From: an uncultured Massilimicrobiota sp.
Lineage (GTDB): Bacteria; Bacillota_I; Bacilli_A; Erysipelotrichales; Coprobacillaceae
Assembly (NCBI GenBank): GCA_944326805.1
Contig: CALVFK010000001.1
Span: 19,856-83,855, forward strand
Reading direction: 5' to 3'
DNA length: 64,000 nucleotides
Position numbers and translations under genes: made by a program. Shown here one piece after another: positions 1 through 9,619 of this stretch (the stretch's first letter is position 1; the number at the start of each line of letters is the position of its first letter). The notes beneath the pieces are model-generated. The model searched no databases, was not told the DNA's origin, and saw nothing but the letters and a program-made list of their open reading frames with translations.

Positions 1-40
1 ATCAAAACTCAGGAAAATAAGTTTTGTGCATAAAAACTAT

Positions 41-68
41 CACCAAATTGAAAAGAATTCATATTTTA
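41..68 (+). promoter_or_regulatory. possible sigma-K-type promoter before dpaA
   Basis: CACC at 41-44 and CATATTTTA at 60-68 fit the sigma-K pattern (mACm, about 15-16 bases, CATAnnnTA), and the homologous Bacillus operon is sigma-K controlled. A start about 7 bases after the -10 would fall inside the ribosome binding site (GAGGTGA, 73-79), leaving almost no leader, so the match may be fortuitous. Confidence 0.3.
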
Positions 69-85
69 ATATGAGGTGACCAGGA

Positions 86-883
86 ATGCTTGTTTTTGTT
101 AATCATGATGATTTGCGTGGACAAGAATTGATGGAGGAGTTGATTCGTAGAGGTTATTATGTAACAGATGAATGGAGTGAATTACGTTTTTGTCAAATGA
201 TTTATTTAGGAATGAAGGGGATAGATCGTAAAAACCATCTTTTTTTACATCGTGAAACAGTAATTGTAAAAGATGATGTATGGAAACAGTTACAGCCTCA
301 TACTAAAATCTTTACAATTGTGCATAATGATTATTTAGAGGTTTTGGCTAAACAATATCATTTTGAATATGTGTCTTTTTTGGATAACGATTATTTTGTT
401 GACCAAAATAGTATATTAACTGCAGAAGGGATTATTGCTTATTTGATCTCACATCGTCGTTATCCGTTGTATCATAGCCAAGTTCATGTTTTAGGATATG
501 GTCATTGTGGCAAGGCCATTGTGAAGGCTTTGAGCGCATTAGATGCCAGTGTCCATGTGGCTGTAAGAAATTGTCATTTGTTTGATGACATTAAACAAAA
601 TCATGCCAATCCTTACTTTCTTCAAGAAATGGATTTATCATCGTGTGATATTTTGATTAATACTATTCCAGCACAAATAGTAACTCCAGAACATTTAGAT
701 AAGGCTCATACTCATATGATGATTCTTGATATAGCATCTTATCCTTATGGTGTTGATCATCACTATGCCTTATCTAAAGGCTTCAATAGCGTTATTCTAC
801 CATCGATTCCAAGTAAATATGCTTATGGCTATGCTGGAAAAATGATGGCAGATTATATAGAAGGGGAAATCAATCATGAATAA
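86..883 (+). CDS. dpaA: dipicolinate synthase subunit A
   Basis: Catalytic subunit of dipicolinate synthase (SpoVFA), which with DpaB oxidises dihydrodipicolinate to dipicolinic acid in the mother cell; dipicolinate is then loaded with calcium into the spore core. The 265-residue protein has an N-terminal substrate domain and a Rossmann nucleotide-binding motif G137-Y-G-H-C-G142, followed by a segment ending at an ILDIASYPYG-type motif typical of the family. It is somewhat shorter than the Bacillus protein (about 297). GAGGTGA at 73-79 supports the ATG at 86. It overlaps dpaB by 8 bases, so the two are co-translated. The usual downstream asd-dapG-dapA genes are not present. Confidence 0.93.
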   Translation: MLVFVNHDDLRGQELMEELIRRGYYVTDEWSELRFCQMIYLGMKGIDRKNHLFLHRETVIVKDDVWKQLQPHTKIFTIVHNDYLEVLAKQYHFEYVSFLDNDYFVDQNSILTAEGIIAYLISHRRYPLYHSQVHVLGYGHCGKAIVKALSALDASVHVAVRNCHLFDDIKQNHANPYFLQEMDLSSCDILINTIPAQIVTPEHLDKAHTHMMILDIASYPYGVDHHYALSKGFNSVILPSIPSKYAYGYAGKMMADYIEGEINHE

Positions 884-1454
884 AATCGGTTTTGCAGTGA
901 CGGGATCATTTTGCAGTATGGATGATATGTTGTATGTTTTAAAGCAACTTTGTCAAAAATATGAAGTAGAAGTTTTTGTAACACCGCACGTCCGTGATAT
1001 GGATACGCGTTTTTACTCACATTCTCAATTAATGCAACTTATCCAAGAAATCATTTGTAAAGAAGTGCATACAACAATCCAAGAAGCAGAAATTTATGGT
1101 CCACATCCGCAATTAGATGCTGTAGTTATTTATCCTTGTGATGCAACAACATTAAATAAAATTGACTTGGGTATTAATGATAATTGTGTCACGATGCTTG
1201 TTAAATCTTGTGTTCGCAATCAGATTCCTATTGTCTTAGGTGTTTATTCTAATGATGTTTTATCCAACAGTGGTATTCATCTTTTATCTTTATTTAATAA
1301 GAAAAATTATTATTTCGTTCCAATGTTTCAAGATCATTACCAAAAGAAACCGCATAGTATGATTGCCGCAAAAGATCGAGTACTCAGTACATTAGAGGCC
1401 GCTTTTGAACATCGACAATATCAGCCTTTTCTTTTAGGATATAAAAAAGTTTGA
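876..1454 (+). CDS. dpaB: dipicolinate synthase subunit B
   Basis: Flavoprotein-family subunit (SpoVFB) of dipicolinate synthase. The N-terminus has the flavoprotein phosphate-loop pattern, with T9-G-S-F just after the first strand, and the 192-residue length matches the family. The start lies within the end of dpaA, an arrangement typical for a stoichiometric two-subunit enzyme. The pair makes dipicolinate late in sporulation, which fits the sigK gene elsewhere in the window. A 187-base gap with its own promoter separates it from rnjB. Confidence 0.92.
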   Translation: MNKIGFAVTGSFCSMDDMLYVLKQLCQKYEVEVFVTPHVRDMDTRFYSHSQLMQLIQEIICKEVHTTIQEAEIYGPHPQLDAVVIYPCDATTLNKIDLGINDNCVTMLVKSCVRNQIPIVLGVYSNDVLSNSGIHLLSLFNKKNYYFVPMFQDHYQKKPHSMIAAKDRVLSTLEAAFEHRQYQPFLLGYKKV

Positions 1455-1574
1455 ATAGAGATGCTTTGTTTATCACAAAGGTGCATGATGATTTAAGAAC
1501 TCATAAAAATATATGAAAATGATTTGAAGCATGGAAGAGAATATGATATGATATTCATACTTTTTGAAAAAATC

Positions 1575-1603
1575 TATACACAAATACAAAACAAATGTAT
1601 AAT
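1575..1603 (+). promoter_or_regulatory. sigma-A-type promoter for rnjB
   Basis: TATACA (1575-1580), 17 bases, then a consensus TATAAT (1598-1603), 39 bases before the rnjB start. It separates housekeeping RNA turnover from the sporulation genes upstream. Confidence 0.55.
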
Positions 1604-1641
1604 GATATTAAAGAGTCAATATTAAATGAAAGGGTGAAAGA

Positions 1642-3336
1642 ATGAAAAATGATGTCATAAAATTGATACCTATTGGTGGACAAGCTGAAATGGGTAAAAG
1701 TATGTATTGTTTTGAAATTAATAATAAGATTTTTATCATCGATTCAGGTTTTCGTTTTCCTGATTCTGATAAACTAGGGGTTGATGTCATCATTCCTAGT
1801 TTTACATATTTAGAAGAAAGGGCAGATCAAGTTGCTGCAATTATTATCACACATGGTCATGACGATGCTATGGCGGCATTGCCATATTTATTACAGATTA
1901 TTCATGCTCCAGTTTATGCTACACGCTTAACTGCACTTCTTATCAAACAGATGATTGAACGTTTTCAGCGTCATAATCATGTCAAAATTGATTTGGATTT
2001 ACATCCTGTTCATCGCAATGCATCGATAGATATTCAAGGTGTTCCTGTTGAATTTTTTCCTGTAACACATTCTATTCCTGGAAGTGTTGGGGTAGCATTA
2101 TGGACAAGTTATGGTTATCTGGTTTATAGTGGAGAATTTATTATTGATTTTGGAGCTCCTAAAGAATTTCAGTGTGATATTCAAAAGATGATGGAAATAG
2201 GAAAGAAAGGTGTTTTGGCTTTACTGGTAGAATCTTCTGGAGCAAAACATGATGGATATACTTCACCAAATCACAAATTAACAAATAAAATTGATCGTAT
2301 TTTTGAAGATAGTTATGAAAGAATTATTATTTCAAGTTATGCTCAAAATGTTTTTAGGACACAAGAAATTATTGAGTTGACTAAAAAATATAAAAGACAG
2401 ATCGTTTTTTACGGGCGTGATAAGTATGATAATACCAATACTTTATTAAGAATTGCTCAAAAGTCTAAAAAACCTGTCTTGAATGTTGAAGAACATTTGC
2501 TGGGTGATAAAGATAAGATAGGACAACCTCAATATGATAGTAACTATGTTATTTTATTAAGTGGGAGCCCAAGACGTATTTATCATGATATTTGTGATAT
2601 TATTGATGGTGGTGATGACTTATTAAAGTTAAGAAAAGGTGATACTTTTATAGTTGCTTCTCCTGTATTGCCTGGAACAGAAAAAATTGCGAATAAAGCT
2701 CATAATGGCTTGTATAAAACTGATGCACATGTGCATTTATTGAAAAATAAAGATTTATTTTCAATGCATGCCTCTAAAGAAGATATTAAAGTTATTATTC
2801 AGATTTTTAAGCCAAAATACTATATTCCGATGAAAGGGGAATATCAGCATTTTATATTCAATCAGCAAATTGCTAAGGATATGGAAATTCCTGATGAACG
2901 TATTATCATTATGGATAATGGGGAACGTATTACATTTGAGAAAGGGCATCTGTTAGATACTCGTGATGTCTTTGAAATAGAAGATGTAATGATTGATGGA
3001 ATTGGTATTGGTGATGTAGGAGAAAAAGTTATTGATGATCGTATTCAATTAGCAAATGATGGGGTTGTTGTCGTTGGTTTAACAATATCTAGAGAAACAA
3101 AAGAGATTATTGCGCAAACGGATTGTCAGACGCGAGGATTTGTTTACTTGAAAGATTCAGAATATGTCATTAAACATATTATAGAAATATGTGAAAAGGT
3201 TGTTGGGCAGCTCAAAGAAAATCCTGAAATGGAAATTGCTGAAATCAGAAGTATGATGAAAGATCAATCAATGAGATATATTGTTAAAGAAACTGGAAAG
3301 AAACCCGTTTTTATTGGAGTTGTTGTTGAAATATAA
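1642..3336 (+). CDS. rnjB: ribonuclease J2-like protein with degenerate metal site
   Basis: RNase J family (beta-lactamase fold, beta-CASP domain, C-terminal domain), 564 residues, full length. RNase J enzymes mature and degrade mRNA and rRNA in Firmicutes. The metal-binding motifs are eroded: the usual HxHxDH is H71-G-H-D-D-A76, the GDF motif is S-G-E165-F, and the C-terminal P-V-H-G-E motif has Lys398 in place of His. His143 of the HS motif is kept. Bacillus and Staphylococcus RNase J2 also lack some of these ligands and work mainly as the partner of RNase J1. The position before ftsK matches Bacillus rnjB. It is therefore more likely a J1 partner than an independent nuclease. GAAAGGGTGAAAG precedes the ATG. 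Confidence 0.9.
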   Translation: MKNDVIKLIPIGGQAEMGKSMYCFEINNKIFIIDSGFRFPDSDKLGVDVIIPSFTYLEERADQVAAIIITHGHDDAMAALPYLLQIIHAPVYATRLTALLIKQMIERFQRHNHVKIDLDLHPVHRNASIDIQGVPVEFFPVTHSIPGSVGVALWTSYGYLVYSGEFIIDFGAPKEFQCDIQKMMEIGKKGVLALLVESSGAKHDGYTSPNHKLTNKIDRIFEDSYERIIISSYAQNVFRTQEIIELTKKYKRQIVFYGRDKYDNTNTLLRIAQKSKKPVLNVEEHLLGDKDKIGQPQYDSNYVILLSGSPRRIYHDICDIIDGGDDLLKLRKGDTFIVASPVLPGTEKIANKAHNGLYKTDAHVHLLKNKDLFSMHASKEDIKVIIQIFKPKYYIPMKGEYQHFIFNQQIAKDMEIPDERIIIMDNGERITFEKGHLLDTRDVFEIEDVMIDGIGIGDVGEKVIDDRIQLANDGVVVVGLTISRETKEIIAQTDCQTRGFVYLKDSEYVIKHIIEICEKVVGQLKENPEMEIAEIRSMMKDQSMRYIVKETGKKPVFIGVVVEI

Positions 3337-3359
3337 GCGAGAGAAATCTTGCTTTTTCT

Positions 3360-3387
3360 TTGCAATAATATAAGATTTTGTTATAAT
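3360..3387 (+). promoter_or_regulatory. promoter for ftsK
   Basis: TTGCAA (3360-3365), 16 bases, TATAAT (3382-3387); the ftsK start follows about 22 bases later. Confidence 0.6.
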
Positions 3388-3409
3388 GAAAAATTGAAAG
3401 AAGGTGAGC

Positions 3410-5677
3410 ATGGTGGCAAAAACAAAACGTTCTAAAAAAACTAAAAATCAAATTTTAGAAGAAAGATTACGATTAAGAATTATTGTATTGTTTGTTATCT
3501 TTGCTATTATTGTATCAGCTTTGCGTTTAGGGTTTATTGGACAAGGTATTCATACCTGTTTTGCATTTTTAACTGGAAATTTATATGGAATTGTTTATTT
3601 GATGCTGCTTTTTGTCTGCTTTTATATTTTGTGGAAAGCACAAATTCCTCGTTTAAATGGTCCTGAAGCTATTGGAATTTATGCGGTTTTGGGCAGTATT
3701 CTTACTATTGCTTCTATTCCGGGTCAATCACAGGTGAGTGGGCTAGGAGTCATTTCTACATATATTCAAAGTCAACAGATGAATAAAGGTGGATTTATTG
3801 GAACATGTTTTTATGGTGTTTTAAGTGCTTTATTTGAAAGTTTGGGAGCTTTGATTTTTTCTATTATTATTCTGATTATTGGTTTAGCTTTAATTTGCAG
3901 CAAACTTTATATTCAACATCAAAAAGAGAAAAAGAAAAATAAAACAAAAAAAGAACAAGAGTCTTCTGTACAGACAATTGTTTTAAAAAAGAAATCTCAT
4001 TTTTTCGATTTTATGTCTAAAGATGAAGAAATTCCTCTTTTTCCTGAATCGGCTTTTGAAGATCATCATGAGGAAAAAATAGATCCAGAAATAACCAGTG
4101 CTTTTGAATTTGATGAAGATCACATGAAAATAGATATTCAAGAGAAAAAGCCTGTTAAAAAGAAAAAGGAAGTACAAAAGGAGATACCTGAAGAACCTGT
4201 TGTTGAAATACCAATTCAGACAGATTTATCTCATTATCAGTTACCTCCATTATCTTTGTTATCAACGAAATCAACTCAAAATGCAACCAAAGAAAGAAGC
4301 GCAGCACAAAAAAATGCAACGAGATTAACATCGGTTTTAAAACAATTTGGAGTGAATGCGACTATTGAAAATGCTTTTATTGGTCCAACAATCACAAAAT
4401 ATGAATTAAAATTAGAAATTGGGACAAGGGTCAATAAGATATTACAACTTCAAGATGACATTAAACTTGCTTTGGCCACTGCTGATATAAGAATTGAAGC
4501 ACCTATACCAGGAAAACCTTTTGTTGGTATTGAAGTGCCAAATCAAAGTGGAGCTGTTGTTGGTTTTAAAGATGTTTTAAAAGATTTATTATCACAATCA
4601 AAATATCAGCATAATCCTCTTGTTGTTGCGTTAGGTAAAGATGTTTCAGGAAAGCCGGTTTTTGCTCAATTAGATAAAATGCCTCACCTTTTAATTGCAG
4701 GAGCTACGGGTTCAGGAAAATCTGTTTGTGTAAATACAATTATTTCATCTTTATTAATGCGTGCCAGACCAGATGAAGTGAAGTTGATTCTTGTCGATCC
4801 CAAAAAGGTTGAGTTATCAGTCTATAATGGGATTCCACATTTACTGGCACCAGTTGTGACTGATCCAAAAAAGGCGGCTGCAGTTTTACGTGAAGTTGTG
4901 GCTGAAATGGAAAGACGTTATGATTTGTTTGCAAGTGTCAATGCAAGAAATATTCAAGGATACAATGAACTTGCTAAAAAATATAATGATGAACATAAAG
5001 ATGAACCTAAAGAACTATTACCTTATCATGTCATTATTCTTGATGAAGTTGCAGATTTGATGATGGTTGCCAGTAAAGATGTCGAGGATTGTATTATGCG
5101 TATCTCTCAGATGGCTCGTGCAGCTGGAATCCATTTGATTGTTGCGACACAAAGACCATCAACTGATATCATTACAGGCGTTATTAAAGCAAATATTCCT
5201 TCACGTATTGCTTTTGCTGTTTCGTCAAGTATTGATTCGCGTACAATTTTAGATACTTCAGGTGCTGAAAAGTTATTAGGAAAAGGAGATATGCTTTTTT
5301 CACCGATGGGTTCGTCATCTCCGACAAGAGTGCAAGGATGTTTTGTGACTGACGATGAGGTTGCATCTATTGTTCACTATGTATCATCACAACAGGAAGC
5401 TGTTTATGAAGATAAATATGTCAACGTGAAGTCAATTTCTTCATCACAAAATAATGATAGTTTTGAAGAAGAAGATGAAGAATATGAGATGTGTCGAGAG
5501 TTTGTCATACAAGCCCAAAAAGCATCAACATCATTATTACAAAGAAAATTCAGAATAGGTTATAATAAAGCCGCACGTATTATTGATAGACTAGAAGAAG
5601 ATGGTGTGATTGGGCCGCAACTTGGCAGTAAGCCTCGTGAAGTTTATATTCGCCAATATCATGAAGAAGATTTGTAA
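3410..5677 (+). CDS. ftsK: DNA translocase FtsK/SpoIIIE
   Basis: Septal DNA pump that moves chromosome through the closing division or sporulation septum. The order is: hydrophobic N-terminal membrane domain (about residues 20-165, several helices); a charged Lys/Glu-rich linker; a RecA-like motor with Walker A G431-A-T-G-S-G-K-S438 and Walker B Asp545-Glu546; and a C-terminal winged-helix gamma domain that reads oriented DNA motifs. The motor contains the expected MARAAGIH and ATQRPS segments. The frame is open from GTG 3404, but that codon is inside the Shine-Dalgarno AAGAAGGTGA; ATG 3410 is preferred and GTG 3413 is also possible. Location after rnjB matches Bacillus spoIIIE. FtsK and SpoIIIE cannot be told apart from sequence alone. 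Confidence 0.95.
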   Translation: MVAKTKRSKKTKNQILEERLRLRIIVLFVIFAIIVSALRLGFIGQGIHTCFAFLTGNLYGIVYLMLLFVCFYILWKAQIPRLNGPEAIGIYAVLGSILTIASIPGQSQVSGLGVISTYIQSQQMNKGGFIGTCFYGVLSALFESLGALIFSIIILIIGLALICSKLYIQHQKEKKKNKTKKEQESSVQTIVLKKKSHFFDFMSKDEEIPLFPESAFEDHHEEKIDPEITSAFEFDEDHMKIDIQEKKPVKKKKEVQKEIPEEPVVEIPIQTDLSHYQLPPLSLLSTKSTQNATKERSAAQKNATRLTSVLKQFGVNATIENAFIGPTITKYELKLEIGTRVNKILQLQDDIKLALATADIRIEAPIPGKPFVGIEVPNQSGAVVGFKDVLKDLLSQSKYQHNPLVVALGKDVSGKPVFAQLDKMPHLLIAGATGSGKSVCVNTIISSLLMRARPDEVKLILVDPKKVELSVYNGIPHLLAPVVTDPKKAAAVLREVVAEMERRYDLFASVNARNIQGYNELAKKYNDEHKDEPKELLPYHVIILDEVADLMMVASKDVEDCIMRISQMARAAGIHLIVATQRPSTDIITGVIKANIPSRIAFAVSSSIDSRTILDTSGAEKLLGKGDMLFSPMGSSSPTRVQGCFVTDDEVASIVHYVSSQQEAVYEDKYVNVKSISSSQNNDSFEEEDEEYEMCREFVIQAQKASTSLLQRKFRIGYNKAARIIDRLEEDGVIGPQLGSKPREVYIRQYHEEDL

Positions 5678-5776
5678 AAAACATTGTGTATTGAAGAAAA
5701 AAGAACAATAATTCATAAAGAGTTAATGATGAATGTAAGATATTTGTCATTTTCTCTTTTTATTTTGTGAAAATAA

Positions 5777-5785
5777 TGTTAGAAT
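5777..5785 (+). promoter_or_regulatory. extended -10 promoter for the nup operon
   Basis: TGTTAGAAT forms an extended -10 element (TG, one base, TAGAAT) about 33 bases before the lipoprotein start. No good -35 is visible at 17 bases. Confidence 0.4.
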
Positions 5786-5817
5786 ATGGATAGAATGTTA
5801 AAGGAGGAAAACAAAAT

Positions 5818-6921
5818 ATGAAAAAAATGTTTGCGTCTTTATTGGCTTTGTCAATGATGCTAGTAGGATGCGGTAGCAATGGAGGAGATTCTGAAGGAAA
5901 GGATCAAGAAGGTTACGAAATTGCACTTGTTACTGATCAGGGAACAATTTCTGATAAGTCATTTAATCAATCTGCATGGGAAGCTGTTGAAGAGTATGGT
6001 GATAAAAATGATGTCACATACAAATACTATAAACCATCAAGTTTTGATACTGCTGGTTATACTCAACAAATTGACAATGCAGTTGAGAATGGAGCGAAAA
6101 TCATCGTTTGTCCTGGATATAAATTTGCAACAACAATTGCTAATTTACAGGAAAAATACGCTGATGTAAGTTTTATTTTAATTGATGCAACACCTGCTGA
6201 TGAAAAAGAAAATGCTGTTGAACCAACTGAAAATGTTTACTGTGCTCTTTACAAAGAAGTACAACCTGGATATTTAGCTGGTTATGCTGCTGTAAAAGAA
6301 GGTTATACAAAATTAGGATTTATGGGAGGTATTGCTTTACCTGCTGTTATTAACTATGGATATGGATATTTACAAGGTGCTAATGATGCAGCTAAAGAAT
6401 TAGGAATTAATGTTGAAGTGAAATATACATATACAGGAACATTTAATGAATCACCTGATATTCAGTCAAAAGCTTCAGGATGGTACAATACTGGAACTGA
6501 AGTTATCTTCGCATGTGGTGGACAAATCTGTAATTCAGTTTTTGCTGCTGCTGAACAAACAAACAAGATGACTATTGGTGTTGATAGTGACCAAAAAGAC
6601 GCAAGTCAGACAGTATTAACTTCTGCTATGAAGGGTGTTAAGAAAACTGTTGCTGATGAAATTGCAGCTGTATATGCTGGAGAATTCAAAGGTGGAGTTT
6701 ACACACTTGATGCTTCAAGTGATTATGTAGGTTTATCTGATGATTTCTCAAGATTTAAGAAATTTACTAAAAATGATTATGATAAAGTATTTGAAACAGT
6801 GAAAAATGGATCTGTTAAAATTATCAGTAATGATGATGTTGATGAAAATGCACAAGGAGATCCAAGTACTAAAGTTTTAAAAGATGCTTTAACAAATGTA
6901 ACTGTATCTTATGAAAAATAG
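5818..6921 (+). CDS. nupN: BMP-family nucleoside-binding lipoprotein
   Basis: Substrate-binding lipoprotein of a nucleoside ABC importer (BMP/PnrA family). A type II signal peptide ends in the lipobox L-V-G-C18, the site of lipid attachment and cleavage. The mature part carries the family motifs VTDQGTISDKSFNQ near the start and GVDSDQ around residue 258, with the usual total length (367). A strong AAAGGAGG precedes the ATG. It is the first gene of a four-gene operon in the order of Bacillus nupNOPQ. A hairpin directly after it probably favours high expression of the binding protein over the membrane parts. The symbol is assigned from family and gene order. Confidence 0.9.
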   Translation: MKKMFASLLALSMMLVGCGSNGGDSEGKDQEGYEIALVTDQGTISDKSFNQSAWEAVEEYGDKNDVTYKYYKPSSFDTAGYTQQIDNAVENGAKIIVCPGYKFATTIANLQEKYADVSFILIDATPADEKENAVEPTENVYCALYKEVQPGYLAGYAAVKEGYTKLGFMGGIALPAVINYGYGYLQGANDAAKELGINVEVKYTYTGTFNESPDIQSKASGWYNTGTEVIFACGGQICNSVFAAAEQTNKMTIGVDSDQKDASQTVLTSAMKGVKKTVADEIAAVYAGEFKGGVYTLDASSDYVGLSDDFSRFKKFTKNDYDKVFETVKNGSVKIISNDDVDENAQGDPSTKVLKDALTNVTVSYEK

Positions 6922-6930
6922 TAAAGAAAA

Positions 6931-6957
6931 GGGGTAGGTTTTTGCCTACTCTTTTTT
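6931..6957 (+). terminator. intra-operon hairpin after the binding protein
   Basis: GGGTAGG/CCTACTC stem with a short loop and a run of six T, between nupN and the ATPase gene. It probably acts as a leaky terminator or a 3' mRNA stabiliser. Confidence 0.7.
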
Positions 6958-6987
6958 AAAAGATATTGCTTAAAAGAGGTGAGTGTT

Positions 6988-8520
6988 TTGAGTTATGCGA
7001 TAGAAATGTTAAATATTACAAAAGAATTCCCTGGTATTAAGGCTAATGACAATATTACGTTACAGGTTAAGCAAGGAGAAATTCATGCGCTTTTAGGGGA
7101 AAATGGTGCTGGGAAATCAACCTTAATGAGTATTTTGTTTGGGCTTTATCAGCCTGATGAAGGTCTTATTAAAATTAATGGAAAAGAAGTGAAAATTAAT
7201 AACCCTAATGATGCAAACAAATATGCTATAGGGATGGTGCATCAACATTTTAAACTCGTTCATAATTTCACTGTTCTGGAGAATATTATTTTAGGAGTTG
7301 AAGACTCAAAATTTGGGTTATTAAAAACAAATGATGCACGAAAAAAAGTCATGGAGTTATCTCAAAAATATCATTTAAACGTTGATCCTGATGCCTATAT
7401 TGAAGATATTACAGTAGGTATGCAGCAGCGTGTTGAGATATTGAAAATGTTATTTAGAGATAATAATATTCTTATTTTCGATGAACCTACTGCTGTATTA
7501 ACACCACAGGAAATTGATGAGTTGATGCATATCATGAAAGGTCTTATTAAAGAAGGAAAATCTATTATTTTTATTACACATAAACTCAATGAGATTAAGG
7601 CTGTGGCTGATCGCTGTACCATTTTGCGTAAAGGAAAATACATTGATACTGTGAATGTGGCTGATGTCACAAAAGAAGAACTTTCTGAAAAGATGGTTGG
7701 AAGAAAAGTTAATTTTAATGTTGAAAAGTCTGAACCAAAATTAGGTGATGAGGTTTTAAAAGTAGAAAACTTGTCTTATCGTCCTAAAACAGGTCATAAA
7801 GATATTTTAAAGAATATTTCTTTTGATGTTAAAAGGGGAGAAATTGTTTGTATTGCTGGAATTGACGGAAATGGGCAGAGTGAACTTGTTTATGCTTTAA
7901 CAGGAATGATTCCTGTTCAAAAAGGACATATCTATTTAAAAGGTGAAGAAATCACAAAAACATCTATTCGTAAGCGTAGTGATAAGGGAATGGCTCATAT
8001 TCCTGAAGATAGACATAAACATGGTCTTGTATTAGACTATAGTTTAGCAGAAAATATGATATTAAGAAATTATGATAAACCAGAATTTCAAAATCATGGT
8101 TTTATCCGTTTTGATAAAATGAATACTTATGCTGATGGATTAATTGAAAAGTTTGATGTTCGTTCTGGTGAAGGAGGAAAATCAATTACTAGAGGTATGT
8201 CTGGTGGAAATCAGCAAAAAGCAATCATTGCCAGAGAAATTGATAGCCAGTCTGATTTATTAATTGCGGTTCAACCAACAAGAGGTTTAGACGTAGGAGC
8301 CATTGAATTTATTCATTCGCAGTTAGTAAAGCATCGTGATGAGGGGAAAGCTGTTTTGTTAGTATCTTTGGAATTAGATGAAGTTATGAATGTCAGCGAT
8401 CGTATTTTGGTTATGTATGAAGGTGAAATTGTCGCTGATTTAAATCCAAAAGATATTGATGTCAAAGAGTTAGGACTTTATATGGCTGGATCAAAGAGAG
8501 GTGAAGGATATGAAAAATAA
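6988..8520 (+). CDS. nupO: nucleoside ABC transporter ATP-binding protein (two NBDs)
   Basis: Tandem ATPase of the nucleoside importer. The first domain has Walker A G37-E-N-G-A-G-K-S-T45 and the BMP-type signature VGMQQRVEILK; the second has the relaxed Walker A GIDGNGQSE and signature SGGNQQK, as is usual in this family, where only one site is canonical. The length, 510 residues, is normal. The frame runs from GTG 6979, but that codon is part of the ribosome binding site AAGAGGTGA; TTG at 6988, 7-8 bases downstream, fits best. The 3' end overlaps the first permease gene by 11 bases. Confidence 0.9.
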   Translation: MSYAIEMLNITKEFPGIKANDNITLQVKQGEIHALLGENGAGKSTLMSILFGLYQPDEGLIKINGKEVKINNPNDANKYAIGMVHQHFKLVHNFTVLENIILGVEDSKFGLLKTNDARKKVMELSQKYHLNVDPDAYIEDITVGMQQRVEILKMLFRDNNILIFDEPTAVLTPQEIDELMHIMKGLIKEGKSIIFITHKLNEIKAVADRCTILRKGKYIDTVNVADVTKEELSEKMVGRKVNFNVEKSEPKLGDEVLKVENLSYRPKTGHKDILKNISFDVKRGEIVCIAGIDGNGQSELVYALTGMIPVQKGHIYLKGEEITKTSIRKRSDKGMAHIPEDRHKHGLVLDYSLAENMILRNYDKPEFQNHGFIRFDKMNTYADGLIEKFDVRSGEGGKSITRGMSGGNQQKAIIAREIDSQSDLLIAVQPTRGLDVGAIEFIHSQLVKHRDEGKAVLLVSLELDEVMNVSDRILVMYEGEIVADLNPKDIDVKELGLYMAGSKRGEGYEK

Positions 8521-9619
8521 GATATTATTATTGTTAAAAAAAGAAGGTTCAAAATCTTTCGTTTCTTCATTGATTGCTATTGCATTAGGACTTTTATTTG
8601 GTTTTGTTATTATTTTAATTGCTAATCCTGGTGATGCTTTAGAAGGGTTAAAGCTTCTTTTGACAGGTGGTTTTTATCGTGGTGCTAAAAGTTTAGGTCA
8701 AGTCTTCTATTTAGCTGTGCCTATAATGATGACGGGGCTTTCAGTTGCTTTTGCATTTAAGTGTGGTGAATTTAACATTGGAACACCGGGACAATATATT
8801 ATGGGGGCTTTTACAGCTGTATTTGTTGCTTTAAAGTGTGATTTTATTCCTAATTCTATTTTATGGATTGTTTGTATTATAGCTGCAGGACTGGCAGGTG
8901 CACTTTGGGCTATTATTCCTGGTGTATTGAAAGCTTATCGAAATGTAAATGTTGTTATTTCATGTATTATGTGTAACTATATTGGAATGTTGCTTGTTAT
9001 TGAAGGAATCAAAGCAACTATATATAATCCGACTGGTGCTGAGTCATATTCAGTTCCTGCCGAAAAAGCAATACCAGCTTTTGGACTAGACAAAATTTTC
9101 CCTGATTCAAATATTAATTTTGGTATTGTTATTGCGATTCTTTTATGTATACTTGCTTATATCATCATGAATAAAACAACTTTTGGGTACGAATTAAAAG
9201 CTTGTGGATATAATCCGGACGCTGCTAAATATGCTGGTATGAATGAAAAGAAGTGTATTATTTTATCTATGGCTATTGCTGGTTTCTTTTCTGGTGTTGG
9301 TGGTGCCATTGCTTATCTGTCTGGAACAGGGAAAACATTGCCTATTTCAGAAGTCTTACCAGCAGAAGGATTTAATGGTATTCCAGTCGCTTTATTAGGA
9401 TTTAATAATCCTATTGGTTGTATTTTTGCAGCCTTGTTTATTGGATATATCAATGTTGGTGGAAATTATATGCAATCATTAAATATTGCTATTGAAGTTA
9501 TTGATATTATTGTGGCTTCAATAATATATTTTAGTTCGTTTACTTTATTTATTAAAATGATATTTAATAAATATAAAAACAAAAAACAAAAGTCAATAGA
9601 AGGAGGGCATGAATCATGA
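8510..9619 (+). CDS. nupP: nucleoside ABC transporter permease 1
   Basis: Integral membrane permease of the BMP-type importer (BPD_transp_2 family), 369 residues with about eight to ten hydrophobic segments. It contains the conserved KCGEFNIGTPGQ segment that couples to the ATPase. GAGAGGTGAAGG lies before ATG 8510, which is better than the GTG at 8501 because that one sits in the Shine-Dalgarno itself. It starts inside the end of nupO and its stop overlaps the next start (ATGA), so all three are translationally coupled. Confidence 0.9.
   Translation: MKNKILLLLKKEGSKSFVSSLIAIALGLLFGFVIILIANPGDALEGLKLLLTGGFYRGAKSLGQVFYLAVPIMMTGLSVAFAFKCGEFNIGTPGQYIMGAFTAVFVALKCDFIPNSILWIVCIIAAGLAGALWAIIPGVLKAYRNVNVVISCIMCNYIGMLLVIEGIKATIYNPTGAESYSVPAEKAIPAFGLDKIFPDSNINFGIVIAILLCILAYIIMNKTTFGYELKACGYNPDAAKYAGMNEKKCIILSMAIAGFFSGVGGAIAYLSGTGKTLPISEVLPAEGFNGIPVALLGFNNPIGCIFAALFIGYINVGGNYMQSLNIAIEVIDIIVASIIYFSSFTLFIKMIFNKYKNKKQKSIEGGHES

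Noticed and set aside
5879..6169. 96-codon open frame inside the BMP lipoprotein gene
   Set aside because: Out-of-frame shadow of a clearly conserved gene, with no ribosome binding site.
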